Positions 24,278 through 35,694 of a stretch of DNA of 64,000 nucleotides are shown here, one piece after another. The notes below the pieces were generated by a model, which saw only the letters and a program-made list of their open reading frames with translations, was not told the DNA's origin and searched no databases. The position numbers and the translations under genes were made by a program. This stretch comes from Cyclotella cryptica (lineage: Eukaryota; Bacillariophyta; Thalassiosirophyceae; Thalassiosirales; Thalassiosiraceae): the NCBI GenBank assembly GCA_013187285.1, contig JABMIG010000080.1, positions 349,553-413,552 of the forward strand, read 5' to 3'. Numbering within the stretch: position 1 is the stretch's first letter; each line of letters starts with the position of its first letter.

Positions 24278-25948
24278 TTAATTCGTAAACATTAATTCCT
24301 TTGACGATGCAGTAGAGACAGACTGGAGTTGTGATTCCAATTCCATCTTACGCATTCTCAACGAATTCAGCCGATTTGACAATCGTTCGAGACGTCTTGA
24401 TTCCTTTGCATCGTTTGGATCTAACTCGTCCATAGCATCCTCGAGGTTCATCTCATCAGCTTCCATTCTTTCAAGTTGCGCAGCAATCTGTGCCGATACA
24501 CCCGCCGCAACGGATTTCTGCATCCTTGCCACATTTTCATTCATCTCTTTCTGAAGTGATTCACGGGAAGCTTTGTTCTTCTTGGAAGGCGGCTCTGATG
24601 ATCCATCCTCGGATCCTCCTATTCCTCCTCTGGCAGTAGCCGCCGGCGTTTCATCACAAGAAGCACGATTGTTTTTGTCGAGTTTACCTGCAAAGAAATA
24701 AAGAAGATTGTTGGAGTCCATCATCTCCCACCAATACAGCACCTCAGGTCCATAAGGTCCAAGAAACTCTTTCCTATCATCGCCGTTAATGATCATCAAA
24801 TCTTCGCGGCCTCGTCGTTGTGCTCGCTTTTTCGCGAGTTCCCTATTGAATTTACCATATGTGCACTCGGATACTAATGCACCTCCCTCACCTTAGATTT
24901 GTATAGTAACACGTCAAAGATTCGGTAAGTCAAAGTTGGGCAAATATGAACGAACACTAAAGAATTCCTTACCGTCCTGGTCATCTTCAAAGACAGCCAT
25001 GTCAGCTCCATTTCCACTGAGGTTGTACTTTCCAATGGTCTTCATTACCTTTTTCTTGTAATCTGTCATCACAATCTTGCACTTGTCAGGCGTTAGCTCA
25101 ATGGATCCTTTTCCAATAGAGATGGGATTCCGAAATTTGTCGTGGAGGTCAGGTAGAGCTTTCGTGTCATATACTTCCGCATCGTTGAACATCTCACAGA
25201 GTAGCTCCTTCCAATCTTGAGGAGCCTTATCAGAGTTCTGGTAGTCAACATCGGCACGAGTTTTACCATCTGTGGATCGTAGATATGCCGCTCGCACTGC
25301 ATCCTCATTGGCCAAAATGTGAATGAACCGAAGTTTGTCGAGGAATGACATTCTCCCCTCAGATGATTTTGTTTGGCCCAATTCTTCGAATGTAGTTTCC
25401 CATTTGCAGAACTCATTCTTGATAAACGCAATGTCCCCTTCATCTGTAATGGGATACTCCAACATTTTCTTCATCAACATCACAGTTGTCGTGTTTTTGA
25501 TATTCACGAACGTTGTCTTCTGTGTCTGAATGTTGGGGACACGTCCTTTGAGCTCTGCAAAAACATCACTCTTAGGGAGCACAATCTTTTTGTGGAATCC
25601 ACGTACTTTCACAAGCGCGCTGAGCACTTCGTTGGTTTTAACTAGGTCCTCATGGGTGATTGCTTTTGGTGCGTTGGGTGCAGCGGTAGGTGCGGTGGTG
25701 TTTGGATCGAGCATGTCTGATGGACTGCTGGCGGCCGCAACAGCTCTCTTGTGTGCATCCATCATGTCATGGTTAAGAAGGTCTGCCATCAAGATTACAA
25801 TCACGCCTGACTTCTTGCTTGCGTCTAATTGGCTCTGATCGTTGTAGTAGCGCTGGAAAGCACCAGGCTGCAGGCCAGTTGGACCAGTTTGCGTCGATAT
25901 GTCTTCTTCGAAATCATCCTCGACGTCATCTAAGGAAGGGGCCGCCAT
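24278..25948 (-). CDS. Harbinger accessory protein (second gene), two exons
   Basis: Model: complement(join(24278..24891, 24973..25948)), 529 residues. The 81-bp intron at 24892-24972 has a GTAAGG donor and an AAG acceptor and restores the frame exactly. Harbingers usually encode a second DNA-binding protein that works with the transposase, often Myb/SANT-like. Here I see an acidic N-terminus, a helical middle with no obvious Myb tryptophans, a basic RELAKKRAQRRGRED stretch after the splice that may act as a nuclear signal or DNA contact, and a C-terminal coiled coil rich in E, R and L. The role is inferred from position inside the element. Whether it is a diverged Myb-like protein or another fold is open. 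Confidence 0.8.
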
Positions 25949-26380
25949 GTATTAATTTTTGGGGTGTGGCGGGAAGGGGGGGGGGATGGTTGCAGTATAA
26001 ATGGAATAATTATTGGTATTATCTTGTGATGGAATAATGATTGGTATTATCTTGTGACGGAGGAATATGAAGTGATCGCATGTGATCGCACCATGGCAAA
26101 TGGCAAAGAAGATTCAATGGAGTCCACGATGAACGCGGAAGTTGGGCAGATCCCCTGGGATCCCGCGACATGGACCAGGTGGAGTCATTTCTTGGTCCAT
26201 GAAGCGGGATCCCGCGCTCGATTTTTGTGAGAAGGCTTATGTAAATAAGTACTGGGAGGCCAGGGGGACGTGGCGTCTCGGGACATAAAAGCTGTTTAGT
26301 AACCCTCTTATTGTAAGCCAATTTATCTGCGCCCAGCCAGTTTGCAGCTTCACTTAAATAATTGATCAATGACGAGTATA

Positions 26381-27032
26381 TGTTAGTAGCCGTTTGTAGA
26401 CCCCCGCCTATAGACCCCACCTCACAGTCTATAGACCCCCTCTAAAAATGATTTGGCGGGAACTATTGAACTGCCCTTCTGACAATCATGGCACCAGTCA
26501 CGATTCAAAATTTATTATTTGGATGGTAGTGTCCACGATGTCATGATAGAGTCTATAGACTAAATTATACGATAGAGTCTATAGACTTGTATTTTTTGAT
26601 CGTGGAGTCTATAGACTATCACAAGGGATTTATTGATAAGTCTATAGACTATCGCCCTCGAGAAGATAGTCTATAGACTACTGAGCGATTTTACATACAA
26701 GGGTCTATAGACCCTTCCTGTGTTCACAAGTGCCAGTCACGAACAGTCTATAGCCTCATCGAAAAGGGGGGTGGGGGTCTATAGACTAGTTGTGACCGTC
26801 TATAGACTCACACCACCATTTTCGACGAGGCTATAGACTGTCATGGGGGGGTCTATAGACTATCATGTGATAGTCTATAACCCCCCCCCCTCACAGTCTA
26901 TAGACAGGGGGGGGGGGGTCTACAAACGGATTTTCGGCGAATTTCGTGGAGTCTATAGACTACAGGGGGGGTCTATAGACTGTGAGGTGGGGTCTATAGA
27001 CGGGGGGGGGGGTCTACAAATGGCTACTAACA
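26381..27032. mobile_element. non-autonomous palindrome-dense TIR element (element 3)
   Basis: 652 bp, flanked on both sides by TATA (26377-26380 and 27033-27036). The inverted ends begin TGTTAGTAGCC and extend about 60 bp with a few differences. The interior holds 17 copies of CTATAG, most as AGTCTATAGACT, plus one near miss, and long G or C runs. Copies occur inside both termini. No protein is encoded; the frame at 26843-27052 is made of the repeats. Confidence 0.85.
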
Positions 27033-27148
27033 TATACATAGTATGGTCATGAAAAACACAGTAGACAGGTCCCGTTGTGGTGGGTTTCGATTCAGAACGA
27101 TTTATTAAATATTGCGACGAGGCTTCTCCATATTACCACTCGTCAATA

Positions 27149-27167
27149 TCATAGAACGATTCTATGA
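27149..27167. other. dyad site TCATAGA-N5-TCTATGA (site A)
   Basis: Perfect 7-bp inverted arms around a 5-bp spacer (ACGAT). It lies 0.5 kb beyond the end of the Crypton coding region. Arms plus a short spacer is the layout of a tyrosine-recombinase core site. See also 30315-30333 and 30400-30418. Confidence 0.6.
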
Positions 27168-27504
27168 TGTAAATACCTATATATGTATAACTGTTATCAT
27201 GTAAAAAGTAACTGAATCGCGATCGGAATTCTAGGTCATATACTTTACTTGTTAAAATAATCTAAAGATATTACCTATGTGCTGAACCATCACGCGTGAA
27301 AGTTGGACATGATATACACAGCATGTAGAAGGTCTAACATGCACCTAACTGTAGTTGCCCACAAAAATATTTTGCTAAGACTTAAAAAACACTATCAAAA
27401 CAACTAGCACTAGAACTCTTCGACTAGAATAACTACAGCCATGTAAAATTGCAAATGAAACACTTCCACTACACACATTACATCTACCTCTCAATTAAAA
27501 CACT

Positions 27505-27650
27505 CCTAAGTGTTGGAAAAATCCCCTGGGAGCCCACCTCTCACCAGGAGTAAAAACAATGAAAATAAAAAATATGCACCCACATGATGGAAAAAACCCC
27601 TGTGAGCCCACCTCTCACAGGGATGAAAAAAACCATCCCGACACACCAAC
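27505..27650. repeat. two diverged copies of a 65-bp unit
   Basis: A unit containing GAGCCCACCTCTCAC between CCCCTG and a complementary CAGG occurs twice, at about 27520 and 27590. Each copy can form a small hairpin (for example CCCTGTGAG with CTCACAGGG). It may belong to the Crypton 3' end, as a terminator-like or end structure. Confidence 0.6.
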
Positions 27651-27661
27651 CTACCCAAACT

Positions 27662-30092
27662 CTACTCTGTAGGAACATCACGAAATGCCTCAGCAAATAG
27701 ATCATTTTCAACCACTGGATCCCACCGCTCTCTCTGCTTCCTTGGCCCTACCCGCCTCACAGTACTCTTCTCAATTCTCCAGCCACCCCTCTTGGATTGA
27801 TCCGACTTGTTGCGCTTTCCCGCAGGAGGTAGACTTGCAATATCCGCAGGAGTTCCATGAAGTTCGATCTCACTCCGAGCAACCTTCCTTGACCAAGTTC
27901 CAATGGTATACTTACTGATCCTTCCCTCATCGGCCTTCAGCCAAACATACGAAACAACCTTCTTCAAATAGTCTGTTGCAATGATATAGCTGCTCTGTAC
28001 AAATTGTTCATCAACATCATCTGGTAGAGGCTTCACACCTGGTGCTTCCATCATCTTGCGAAAAATAGGTTTCCATTTTGTATCTAACTCGGTTGCAAGC
28101 TTTTTTGTTGGCAGCTCGGAGCCTGTCATCAAATGGAATGGTTTTACCTTCATTGGCTTACCATCATACATAACCATCTTCCCCATCAACCACATCCGCC
28201 AGCCGTAAAGACGAGTACATTCAATTGGAAAAGCAAAATCTTTCGGCACGCACCAGAATTTCCCATCATCGGTGAACAGATTCCTCCCATGAAGACCTGA
28301 CATATCAATACCTTTGCCAGCAGCACATGGTGCAGCTGCCGCAGGTCGAGTGTTCGAACTGTCCAGGTCATCCATCCTTCGCAAGAGTAAGGCTTCCATG
28401 TTCTTGAGCCGCTCGTCCAGGATTGATGAATTTATACCCCCATCTGCATGAACCTTCTTGTCAATGGCGTCACTCACCGAGTCAAACAAATGCTGGCGGA
28501 AATCAGAGATGTCGTCCTTGATCCCGAGAGTGATCTCTTTCACTTCTTCAATCCTACAAAGATGCTCAATATGTGGTGGGATTCCTGTGACTCGGGGAAC
28601 ATGCTCATTCAAATCAAATGTCAAACAATGTTCCTTGAGTTCTCCCAAAAGAGGACTGCTCATGAGGGGGATCTTGGAAAAAGGGTGAGCAGGATGAGCT
28701 TCTATAACCTCCATCATCCAGCGTGAGTGATGTACCATCGACGCCAGAAACATGGAGAGAACACCAAAGGGATCATGTTCAGTGTGCTCATGATCTAAAA
28801 GCACCTTACCAAAAGTCAGCTTAATAGCTTCATGAACTCGAGGGTCGGAAGGATCCTTCCAGTGAGGGCATGGCGTTGCAAAGTCAGCTCTTGTTGGGTC
28901 CTTCAAAGACAAGAGCTGGCCAAGATAATAATCTCTGCCAGCAGCAAAATGAAAATAAACATCAAGAATCTTGCCCATGGACCATTCTCCATGACATGCG
29001 ATTGATGTGAATAGCGGGGGGCAAGTTGTGGCAGAGGCAGCATGAGTGCCACTGCCCTTTCTCACACCATGAATATTGAAATGTGAGAGCCGGAGGAAAC
29101 TTTTAATTTTGTTTGCATACCTATCTCCCATGGCAGCAACTTGGCGTGCAAAGTTCTGTGATGCAGAACTGTACCTTGTGCCACGGGCATTGAAGACACG
29201 CTCTGTACCTTTGAGCATCTCAGAATTGATACTGAGATAGCAGCCAAGAGCTGTAAACACACAGACTAAAGGGTCATGAGGATTTGAGTAAACATTTTTT
29301 TGCAGACAAACTCACCAGTTTTATCTACCTTTGTCTCATCATATTTGAAAGTGATGGAGTCAGATATACCCCTCTTGATGGAATGGAGGGCTACACTGTC
29401 AATATTGATTGACCGTGCCATAAGATGCCACATCAAGAGGGCAAAAGCCCAAACAAAGACATTACCTTCCTCCACGGCCCATTTCATCAGCATGGTAAAC
29501 AGTGTGCTTGAGATGGCATCAGCCTCTCTTTCATCAACATTACCTTTTTTCTTTTGGTCAGCAAATTCTCGCTTATAGGCAGCAAGGAATGTGTCAAGCT
29601 TGGAGTAGAAATTGGTCGAGAGGCGTTGATTGGCCATTGAACTGCCCCATTTAATTGTGTCGTAAAATTTGCTCATGTGGGAAATACCATAATACTTGCC
29701 TCCAGGTTTAGAGTTCTTGAGCTCAGCCAAAAAAGCAAGGATATACTGCGGGTCAACACGTACTTCAAATCATACTCATCAGCATCAAAATAGTACATGG
29801 ACGGGTCAGCACGCAATTCCATTGTCACGACAACAGTTGAAGCATCACAAACATCAGGATATTTTTCACGCATCCAATTTATCATACGACAAATTCGATT
29901 GCAATGATCTCTACGGCATTTGTCTGACATACCCTGATGCTGCGTGGAAAAAATAGCAGCTTGGTGGTCAGCAGAGAGTCCTTCTCCCACGTTCGTGGTG
30001 GTCGTATCATCGGTGAGACGATCTTCGGGGCATATGCGGCCTCCTGCACGGCGCCGCCCTGCAGGGGCACGAGGATACGTCTGGGATGACAT
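27662..30092 (-). pseudogene. Crypton-type tyrosine recombinase, two single-base frame breaks
   Basis: An almost continuous coding region of about 810 codons, ATG at 30092. It is read in three adjoining segments: 30092 to about 29760, about 29760 to 29300, and about 29300 to 27662. The first break is a 1-nt shift near 29757. The second is at a run of seven A near 29298. The catalytic core shows the first Arg in LMARSINIDS, the HGVRKGSGTHAAS box, and the HGEWSMGKILDVYFHF end with the Tyr nucleophile. This matches Crypton recombinases, which move by tyrosine recombination without TIRs. The C-terminal 300 residues form an extra domain with a basic end (KRNKSDQSKRGG). Only two small shifts suggest a recently dead copy, or sequencing error at the A run. 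Confidence 0.85.
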
Positions 30093-30314
30093 GGCAATGA
30101 TGGTTTGTGGGTGCGGTGCGTGTTGGGGGGAAAGCGATGTAATGAAAGGTGAATGAAACGTCGGATGATGGTGTTTGGGGGAGGAGGCAGAGATGTTGAT
30201 GTGGGTGTGTTGATTTATCTTTTTATGAGAGTGTCAAGAGCAGCTCGCCAGTTCTGGTGGGTGAGAAATCAGAACACCGGGCATAAGTAGGGCCAGAAAT
30301 TGGATTGGGATTTG

Positions 30315-30333
30315 TCATAGAACAAATCTATGA
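30315..30333. other. dyad site TCATAGA-N5-TCTATGA (site B)
   Basis: Same 7-5-7 layout as 27149-27167, spacer ACAAA. It lies 223 bp upstream of the Crypton start codon. Sites A and B bracket the recombinase gene in a 3.2-kb interval. Confidence 0.6.
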
Positions 30334-30399
30334 TATTGAAAAAATCTTCTAAGACTGCTAGATGTTTACGTGTCGCGGATTTTTTCGGATTCGGATAAA

Positions 30400-30418
30400 T
30401 CATAGACTCTTTCTATGA
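30400..30418. other. dyad site TCATAGA-N5-TCTATGA (site C)
   Basis: Third perfect copy, spacer CTCTT, 67 bp beyond the end of site B. A half site (TCTATGA) follows near 30443. Confidence 0.6.
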
Positions 30419-30493
30419 TGACTAGATAAAAAATCTGACGTCATCTATGATATTGAAAATGGTATATTACGATCCCAACATCACCGATTCAGT

Positions 30494-32060
30494 GACATCT
30501 CAAGAGAGTTATTTCAGACAGAAGAAGTATGGCATAGTTGGGACCTCATCATCAAGGCCATGGAGGCCCTTGCCAAGTATCATGGATTTACAATTTGCAT
30601 TGAGAAAGAGACCAATATGTGCAACAGAAACGGCAAGAACAAGACATCTCGTGCATACGTGAATGGCACTTTGAAGACTGAAGACTGGTTGTTCCTTTCA
30701 ATTCAAGCTTGAATCGCTCAAAACAGAGAAATATTTACCACCCAACTCGGCACTTATGAAATGGAGGTACAAAAATAGGTGGGACAGGCCTACAAAGATA
30801 ATTTCTGGTTGTGCCGAACATGGAGAACAGTGTACACCAAATAGGTCAAACAGGATCATGACATGTCACAGACAAGGGAAGTATGTCAACCACATTCCAT
30901 CATCCGCAATCTTCAGTCTGTGCAATTTTTTGGAAAATTCTGGAAGGCTCGACTCCAATCTCATAGTTAATTCATTGTGTCATGTGTGGCCACAATCAAA
31001 GACAATCTCAAAGCATGATGTATTCAATATTTGTGCAATGGTCATGAAATTGTTACCAGTCTACAAACAATCAAATGGGGATTACAAGCAATTTAAGGCT
31101 GTTGTCAATGCAAGTGACATGCTGAATGGTATCAAGGATGAAGTATCTCTTGATGATGACAAGGCTTATGAGTTTGCCCAATCTCTTTGGTTGGAGGTAG
31201 TTAGTACCACTGACAGCAAAGAAGGACTCTTCTCTTTCATCGAGTGTCTTGATCTAATGCGTTCGAAGGCTAACGGTTTCACATACAAGATTGCAGAAAG
31301 TCCATCATATAAGTCCACATGTGGTCACAACAAAAATTTATTAGGAAATATTTGGCAGACCGCTACCATGAGGAGGAATTTTGAACTCTTTGGTGACTTC
31401 ATTGGGATTGACATGATGAAAGGTGGAATCAATACCCTTCTATGGCCATATTTTAGGATGTACGATGAAATGTCCAAAATATGCATTGCGTGTGAAGGAA
31501 TACTCTGTGGGGAAAGGGAAGATATGTATCAGTTTGCATGTGACTTCCTTGGAGCAGCTTCTCCAAAGCGACCATTATCTGAAGTGAAAGTTGTTGCTGG
31601 AGATGGTTTTTTTGATCAAGAGCTCGTCAGGAGGCTTGGCTTCAGTGATGCATGTTATGTTGCAGATCAATGGCGTTTGCTTGATTCTGGCTTGGAATTT
31701 TTTGGGAGGGCGGGTAATGGATTGCTTTGTGGACATTTGGTCAATCTTGTGAAAGCAGAGTCGGAAGCAGAATTTGATTCGACACTCCAAGCTGCCTTTT
31801 TCATACTTCAAAATCTAATACCACGCAATGGGAATCTTGAAGCCAAACTGTCTGAGTTTGCCTGGATAGTGAAATTTGCATGGCTATTGCTTGGTAGTTA
31901 TCGGAGAGGGGTGGGCAGTTAAGCAAAGGTATCATCTACCTGGAAAGGGTTTTGGTACTGAGAAGTATGTAGAAGTTAATGGTCTACATAGAGGTATTAA
32001 GTTCCCATGCACAGCACAATTCCAACGACAAGATAGAAATAAGGTGAAAAATATTTTGTG
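30494..32060 (+). pseudogene. Mutator-like (MULE) transposase relic
   Basis: The stretch at 30494-30715 encodes a FAR1/WRKY-GCM1-like DNA-binding region (EEVWHSWDLIIKAMEALAKY, then NGKNKTSRAYVNGTL). After a frame change, 30756-31922 is open for 388 codons with the MULE core: GNIWQTATMRRNF, the first Asp in FIGIDMMKGGINTLLWPY, and the second Asp in VVAGDGFFDQELVRRLGF followed by YVADQW. The end at 31876-32060 is in yet another frame. So at least two shifts and lost ends break it. No TIRs could be paired around it. Plain DNA transposon, probably old. Confidence 0.85.
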
Positions 32061-32289
32061 ACGATCAACACAAAACATAAAACTTCAGCTTCTCTGTTGT
32101 CTTGCTGTCACCAGTTAGTTCCAGGACTCCCAATTGCAGCAAAAGAGTAGTCACGCGGAAAATCTCGCGAGGTTCAGCCCTGCGGAATCAGACCATCTGA
32201 CCATACGCCATGCTGTTGGTGTGTCTCTCTAGAGGACACGACTATTTTCGACTTTGGCGATAAGTATCGCCAGATGTAGTCATTAGATG

Positions 32290-32760
32290 TCATCAAGAGA
32301 TTTTTGACGGTCGTCAACGGGTCGTCACATGGGTCATCTGAGGTCGTCACTTGGGTCGTCAGGGGTTGTCAGGGTGGTTTTCGGTCGTCCCTTGGGTCAT
32401 CAGATGGAGTCACATGGGTCGTCACAGAACATCTGTTGAGTCCTCATTTAGGGTCGTCAGTCATCATGGTCGTCACGGAGTCTTACTGTTAGTCACCTTC
32501 TATGCTGTTTGACAGTAGTTATTTGTGGAAGGTTGTCAAGTCATCAAGTTAGTCGTCAGAGTCGTCAGAAGGGTCATCAAGAGGTAGTCACTGGTGGTCA
32601 AAAGGTCATCACCACAAGAAGTCAGGGTTGTCAAAAGGTCTTCACCAAATGTTCTCAGGTCGTCAAAGTGTCGTCACACGCAGTCGTCAGGGTCATCAGA
32701 TGGTCGTGAAAGTTGTCACATGAGTAAAAAATGTCAAAGTCGTCACTTGCCGTCAGTTTG
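32290..32760. repeat. GGTCGTCA/AGTCGTCA interspersed array
   Basis: About 30 copies of GTCGTCA or GTCATCA at irregular 8-25 bp spacing, all in one orientation. The open frame at 32731-33285 starts in its tail and crosses into the next element, so it is not taken as a gene. Confidence 0.8.
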
Positions 32761-32975
32761 GCTTGCCAAAAACTTCCACTTGACAAAGTTGCATGTCTTG
32801 CAGGAGGAAAAATGTCATCTTTCTGGATTCTTGTGCTTTTACCGGAATCATCCTCTAAAACTATTATGAGTCCCAAAAATGTCAGTGAAATTGCACAGCT
32901 TTGGCACATCATTATTGTGTCCATTAGATATAAAGGATCCAACGACCGGGTGACACAGCAGAATCCTTCTACATG

Positions 32976-33983
32976 TGTTAGGCCAAAAGCTTGGTATGGC
33001 TTAGAATTGCCTTTGAACCACAACATGTCAGATATCTTTGGCCACTGGTGGGACCTCAATATTGAACCCGTGAGACCCGGCCAAGATTGCACAACCCTTT
33101 GGGACTATCTCAAGAGCTTAAGTCCAGCTCTACAGGTCCTCAGCTTTGATGGAAGACAGCTGCAATTGCACTGCCACACCAAGCCAACAATGATGAAATG
33201 GTTCATAGTCCACCCTGTAGAAATTGATGTGTTTCTATGGAGTTACATGTCAGATACTGGAAGCTCCAGAAGCGTCGACACATAGAATTGTAGGTGGGAA
33301 TAGTAAATCCCATCGTTCGTGGTTCAAAGTCCACCACGTAGTTCAAAGTCAATTCTAACCTGTAATTTGAAGTTGCTAAGCAATTGCGAAACCAACTTTG
33401 CAATTCCTTGTCCATCCAAACTTTGCGCAGGATTTGGAAACTGACGTTTTCCAATTCCTCGTCAATAGTGGTTTAGCCCGGGATTTCTGTGAAGGCACCC
33501 AGTTTGGCATCAATTCAGCAGACTAACATGACCGATTGACATCAAAATAGTAGGACAAAAAATTTAGCCTTTGCAAATTTTGGGAAACACAATTCCTTAG
33601 TAATTGTCTAGTAATTATATGATAACATTATTGCAATTTCCTAGGAATTGTAAATATGCCTATTTTCTCAAGATAGCAATTCCTAAGGAATTGTTTTAGG
33701 TCACACAAGGTCACAATCACCGACAGATTTCAAGCTACGTAGGGATTAGTACATATCATGACAATTGACAGTTGGATGCGTTTTAGCACCACATTTTTAG
33801 AGATATGCAACCGAACTTGACTTATTCACACTATTCAAATATAAACTAGGCTGTGGATGAAGAATTGTTCTACGTTCTCCTAGGGGGTTTGCAAATGCTG
33901 CACAAAGTTTGGACGGATAAGGAATTGCAAAGTCAGTTTTGCAATTGCTTAGCAACCTCAAATTACCAAGCTTTTGCCTAACA
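32976..33983. mobile_element. non-autonomous TIR element with CAATTCC/GGAATTG palindromes (element 5)
   Basis: 1008 bp, flanked by CATG on both sides (32972-32975 and 33984-33987). Both ends begin TGTTAGG and continue into CAAAAGCTTGGTA; similarity then resumes between about 33350-33440 and the right end. So the left arm appears to carry about 350 bp of extra DNA. The interior has about nine CAATTCC or GGAATTG motifs, including the palindrome CAATTCCTAAGGAATTG near 33679-33695. No gene seen. Confidence 0.75.
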
Positions 33984-33987
33984 CATG

Positions 33988-34750
33988 CTCTCAAGAGCTT
34001 GACCCCAGTCGGGCTATTCTATAGAAAACAATACAATAACTCATTTTGACTCATGACCAATCCGGTCCTTAATTCATAATAGTTTATGCATTAGAGCGAA
34101 AAATGGCTATTTTGGCACGGTTCATAGGTATGAAAAATAGTTAAATCTCACTGTTCCAAGGCTTAAAAATCCCTCAAGATGGTCTGAAGATGCTTTTTTC
34201 AGATGGGGCTACTTGATTCCACATCATTCTTTTGCCACACCTCCTTCTTTATATATCAATATCACTAGAAAATTGTGCTTTATTTACATTCTAGCACGGA
34301 CTTAAGTCTTTCTTTTCCACAAACGCAGAGCAATGGCTTTGCAGCCACAAGAAGCGTGTGTCTTCTTCTTACCCCATATGGGGTGCATTCAACCGTTGGA
34401 CGGGCCAAGTATAGTGTGGCAATTACCTTCCATTGTCCCACCTTCAAGACACTATGTCTCCTTCTACCTCTTTGCCCTGGCTTGGTATTGTTTTAGCAGC
34501 CTGCAAGGCTGAGGAAATATTGGCCAACCGTCACTCAAAGTCAATATCCAGAAGATAGCGGTGTTGAGGAAGGAGGTCCTTGGGAGGGGACAATAGCCTG
34601 CCACAACCCTGATTTAGAATCTCATCATGTTCAGCCTCCGTCTTTCCTTCTAGTAGTCTTACGTGTAGCCTGGTGTTGTGATAGATCCATTGTTTGTGTG
34701 TAATGTCAAGAATCCTCCGAAGAAGCTCTGTGGCCCGTGTGCTTACATTA
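33988..34750. other. no gene seen
   Basis: A/T-rich DNA with only short overlapping frames and no recognised domain. Confidence 0.5.
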
Positions 34751-34752
34751 AG

Positions 34753-35570
34753 TCAAGACCCGATATGGGCAAGCTGCTTGGCCTGAAGAAGAATAATCCA
34801 GCGGCCAATCCGTCTTTCCATAAAGTTATCCCAGCCCAGAATATCATATTCGATGGCCCATGCGTGCAACTTTGGAAGGGATTTTGATATTGTCTGCATG
34901 TCTACCTCACCCCCGTGCTGTAGGTATGACTCCAGACATTCCACTACGTCAATGTCAACTGACGTCTTTTCAATCCAATCTAATAGTGCATCTGAGATAT
35001 GTTCAAACATGATCCTGCGTCCTGAGTCACGACACCTTGTTATGTGGGCCAAAGTTTCGTACTCTATCCCGCAACACAGGCATCTGTTGTCAGTAGAGGG
35101 ATTAATTATGGCAAGATGTTGGTTGGTCACGCAAAAAACAATACATGTTTGGTCACCCACGTGCGGAACATCTGTGGATACTTCCCCACGACCCAACCCA
35201 TAACCTCCCAGGTGACATGATCAAAATTGTACCTACTAACAATAGCTCTGCATTGGAAGAGAGTCCGGGCAGTTCTCCTGCCCCAGGATCAATATAGAGC
35301 ATTCTTGACTTGCACAGTGATCTTCTTGCCATCGAGGACTATGCTGACATGTTCTCCTGGATATACTGCTGGATTGTGAGCTTCTTCTGTACCTCAAGAA
35401 GTAAAGCGTCTTTAGCTAGTCTATCCACTATAACGTTCAGTTGCTGTGGTGGCTCAAGTTGGGAGAAGAGTGTCATTCAAGACATATTCAACAATCAACT
35501 GACACGGTTTTTTAAATTCACTATTGTGACATCTACAACTATGCATGCAATGAGCACAAAATGTCACCAT
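34753..35570 (-). pseudogene. C-terminal tail of a reverse-transcriptase/RNase H element (LINE-like), relic
   Basis: The clearest part is 35196-34753. It has a Cys/His knuckle (CLCCGIEYETLAHITRCRD) followed by a helical tail ending YDILGWDNFMERRIGRW. This layout matches the region after the RT-RNase H domains in RT proteins I associate with diatom genomes. Upstream to about 35570 the expected preceding segment (QLNVIVDRLAKDA, then PGAGELPGL) is detectable in changing frames, so several shifts break it. The RT domain itself is not in the window. Family placement is by resemblance only. Confidence 0.55.
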
Positions 35571-35694
35571 TCAGCATTACGCGGTGGCCGATGACGTGGT
35601 GACGTTTAAAAATGGAGGTGGAAAATTAGGGAGGAGCTCCCAAAAATCGGGGTGAGGAGGCTGACCCCAGCCATTTTGATGTAATTTAATATTA

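Larger units (their letters stand above)
22465..26283. mobile_element. PIF/Harbinger DNA transposon, apparently whole
   Basis: 3.8 kb with inverted ends of about 24 bp: 22465-22488 and the reverse complement of 26260-26283. Both begin TCCC and contain CCACGTCCCCCTGG. Subterminal GGATCCCG blocks repeat near both ends. It carries two convergent genes without visible breaks, a transposase (plus) and a second protein (minus), which is the usual two-gene Harbinger plan. The usual 3-bp target duplication is not evident (CAG left, CAT right). The left end abuts the copia LTR, so the junction may have been altered. Confidence 0.85.

Noticed and set aside
26381-27032. CRISPR-like array
   Set aside because: Motifs are short palindromes at irregular spacing inside a TIR element of a eukaryote; there are no uniform repeats and spacers.
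29260-29330. Intron in the Crypton gene as the main model
   Set aside because: The skipped residues match the reading of the third frame with a conserved-looking NVYSNPHDP segment, so a 1-nt slip at the A run explains the data better.
32731-33285. 184-codon plus frame
   Set aside because: It starts in the GTCGTCA array and crosses the left end of element 5 at 32976, so it spans two unrelated sequences.
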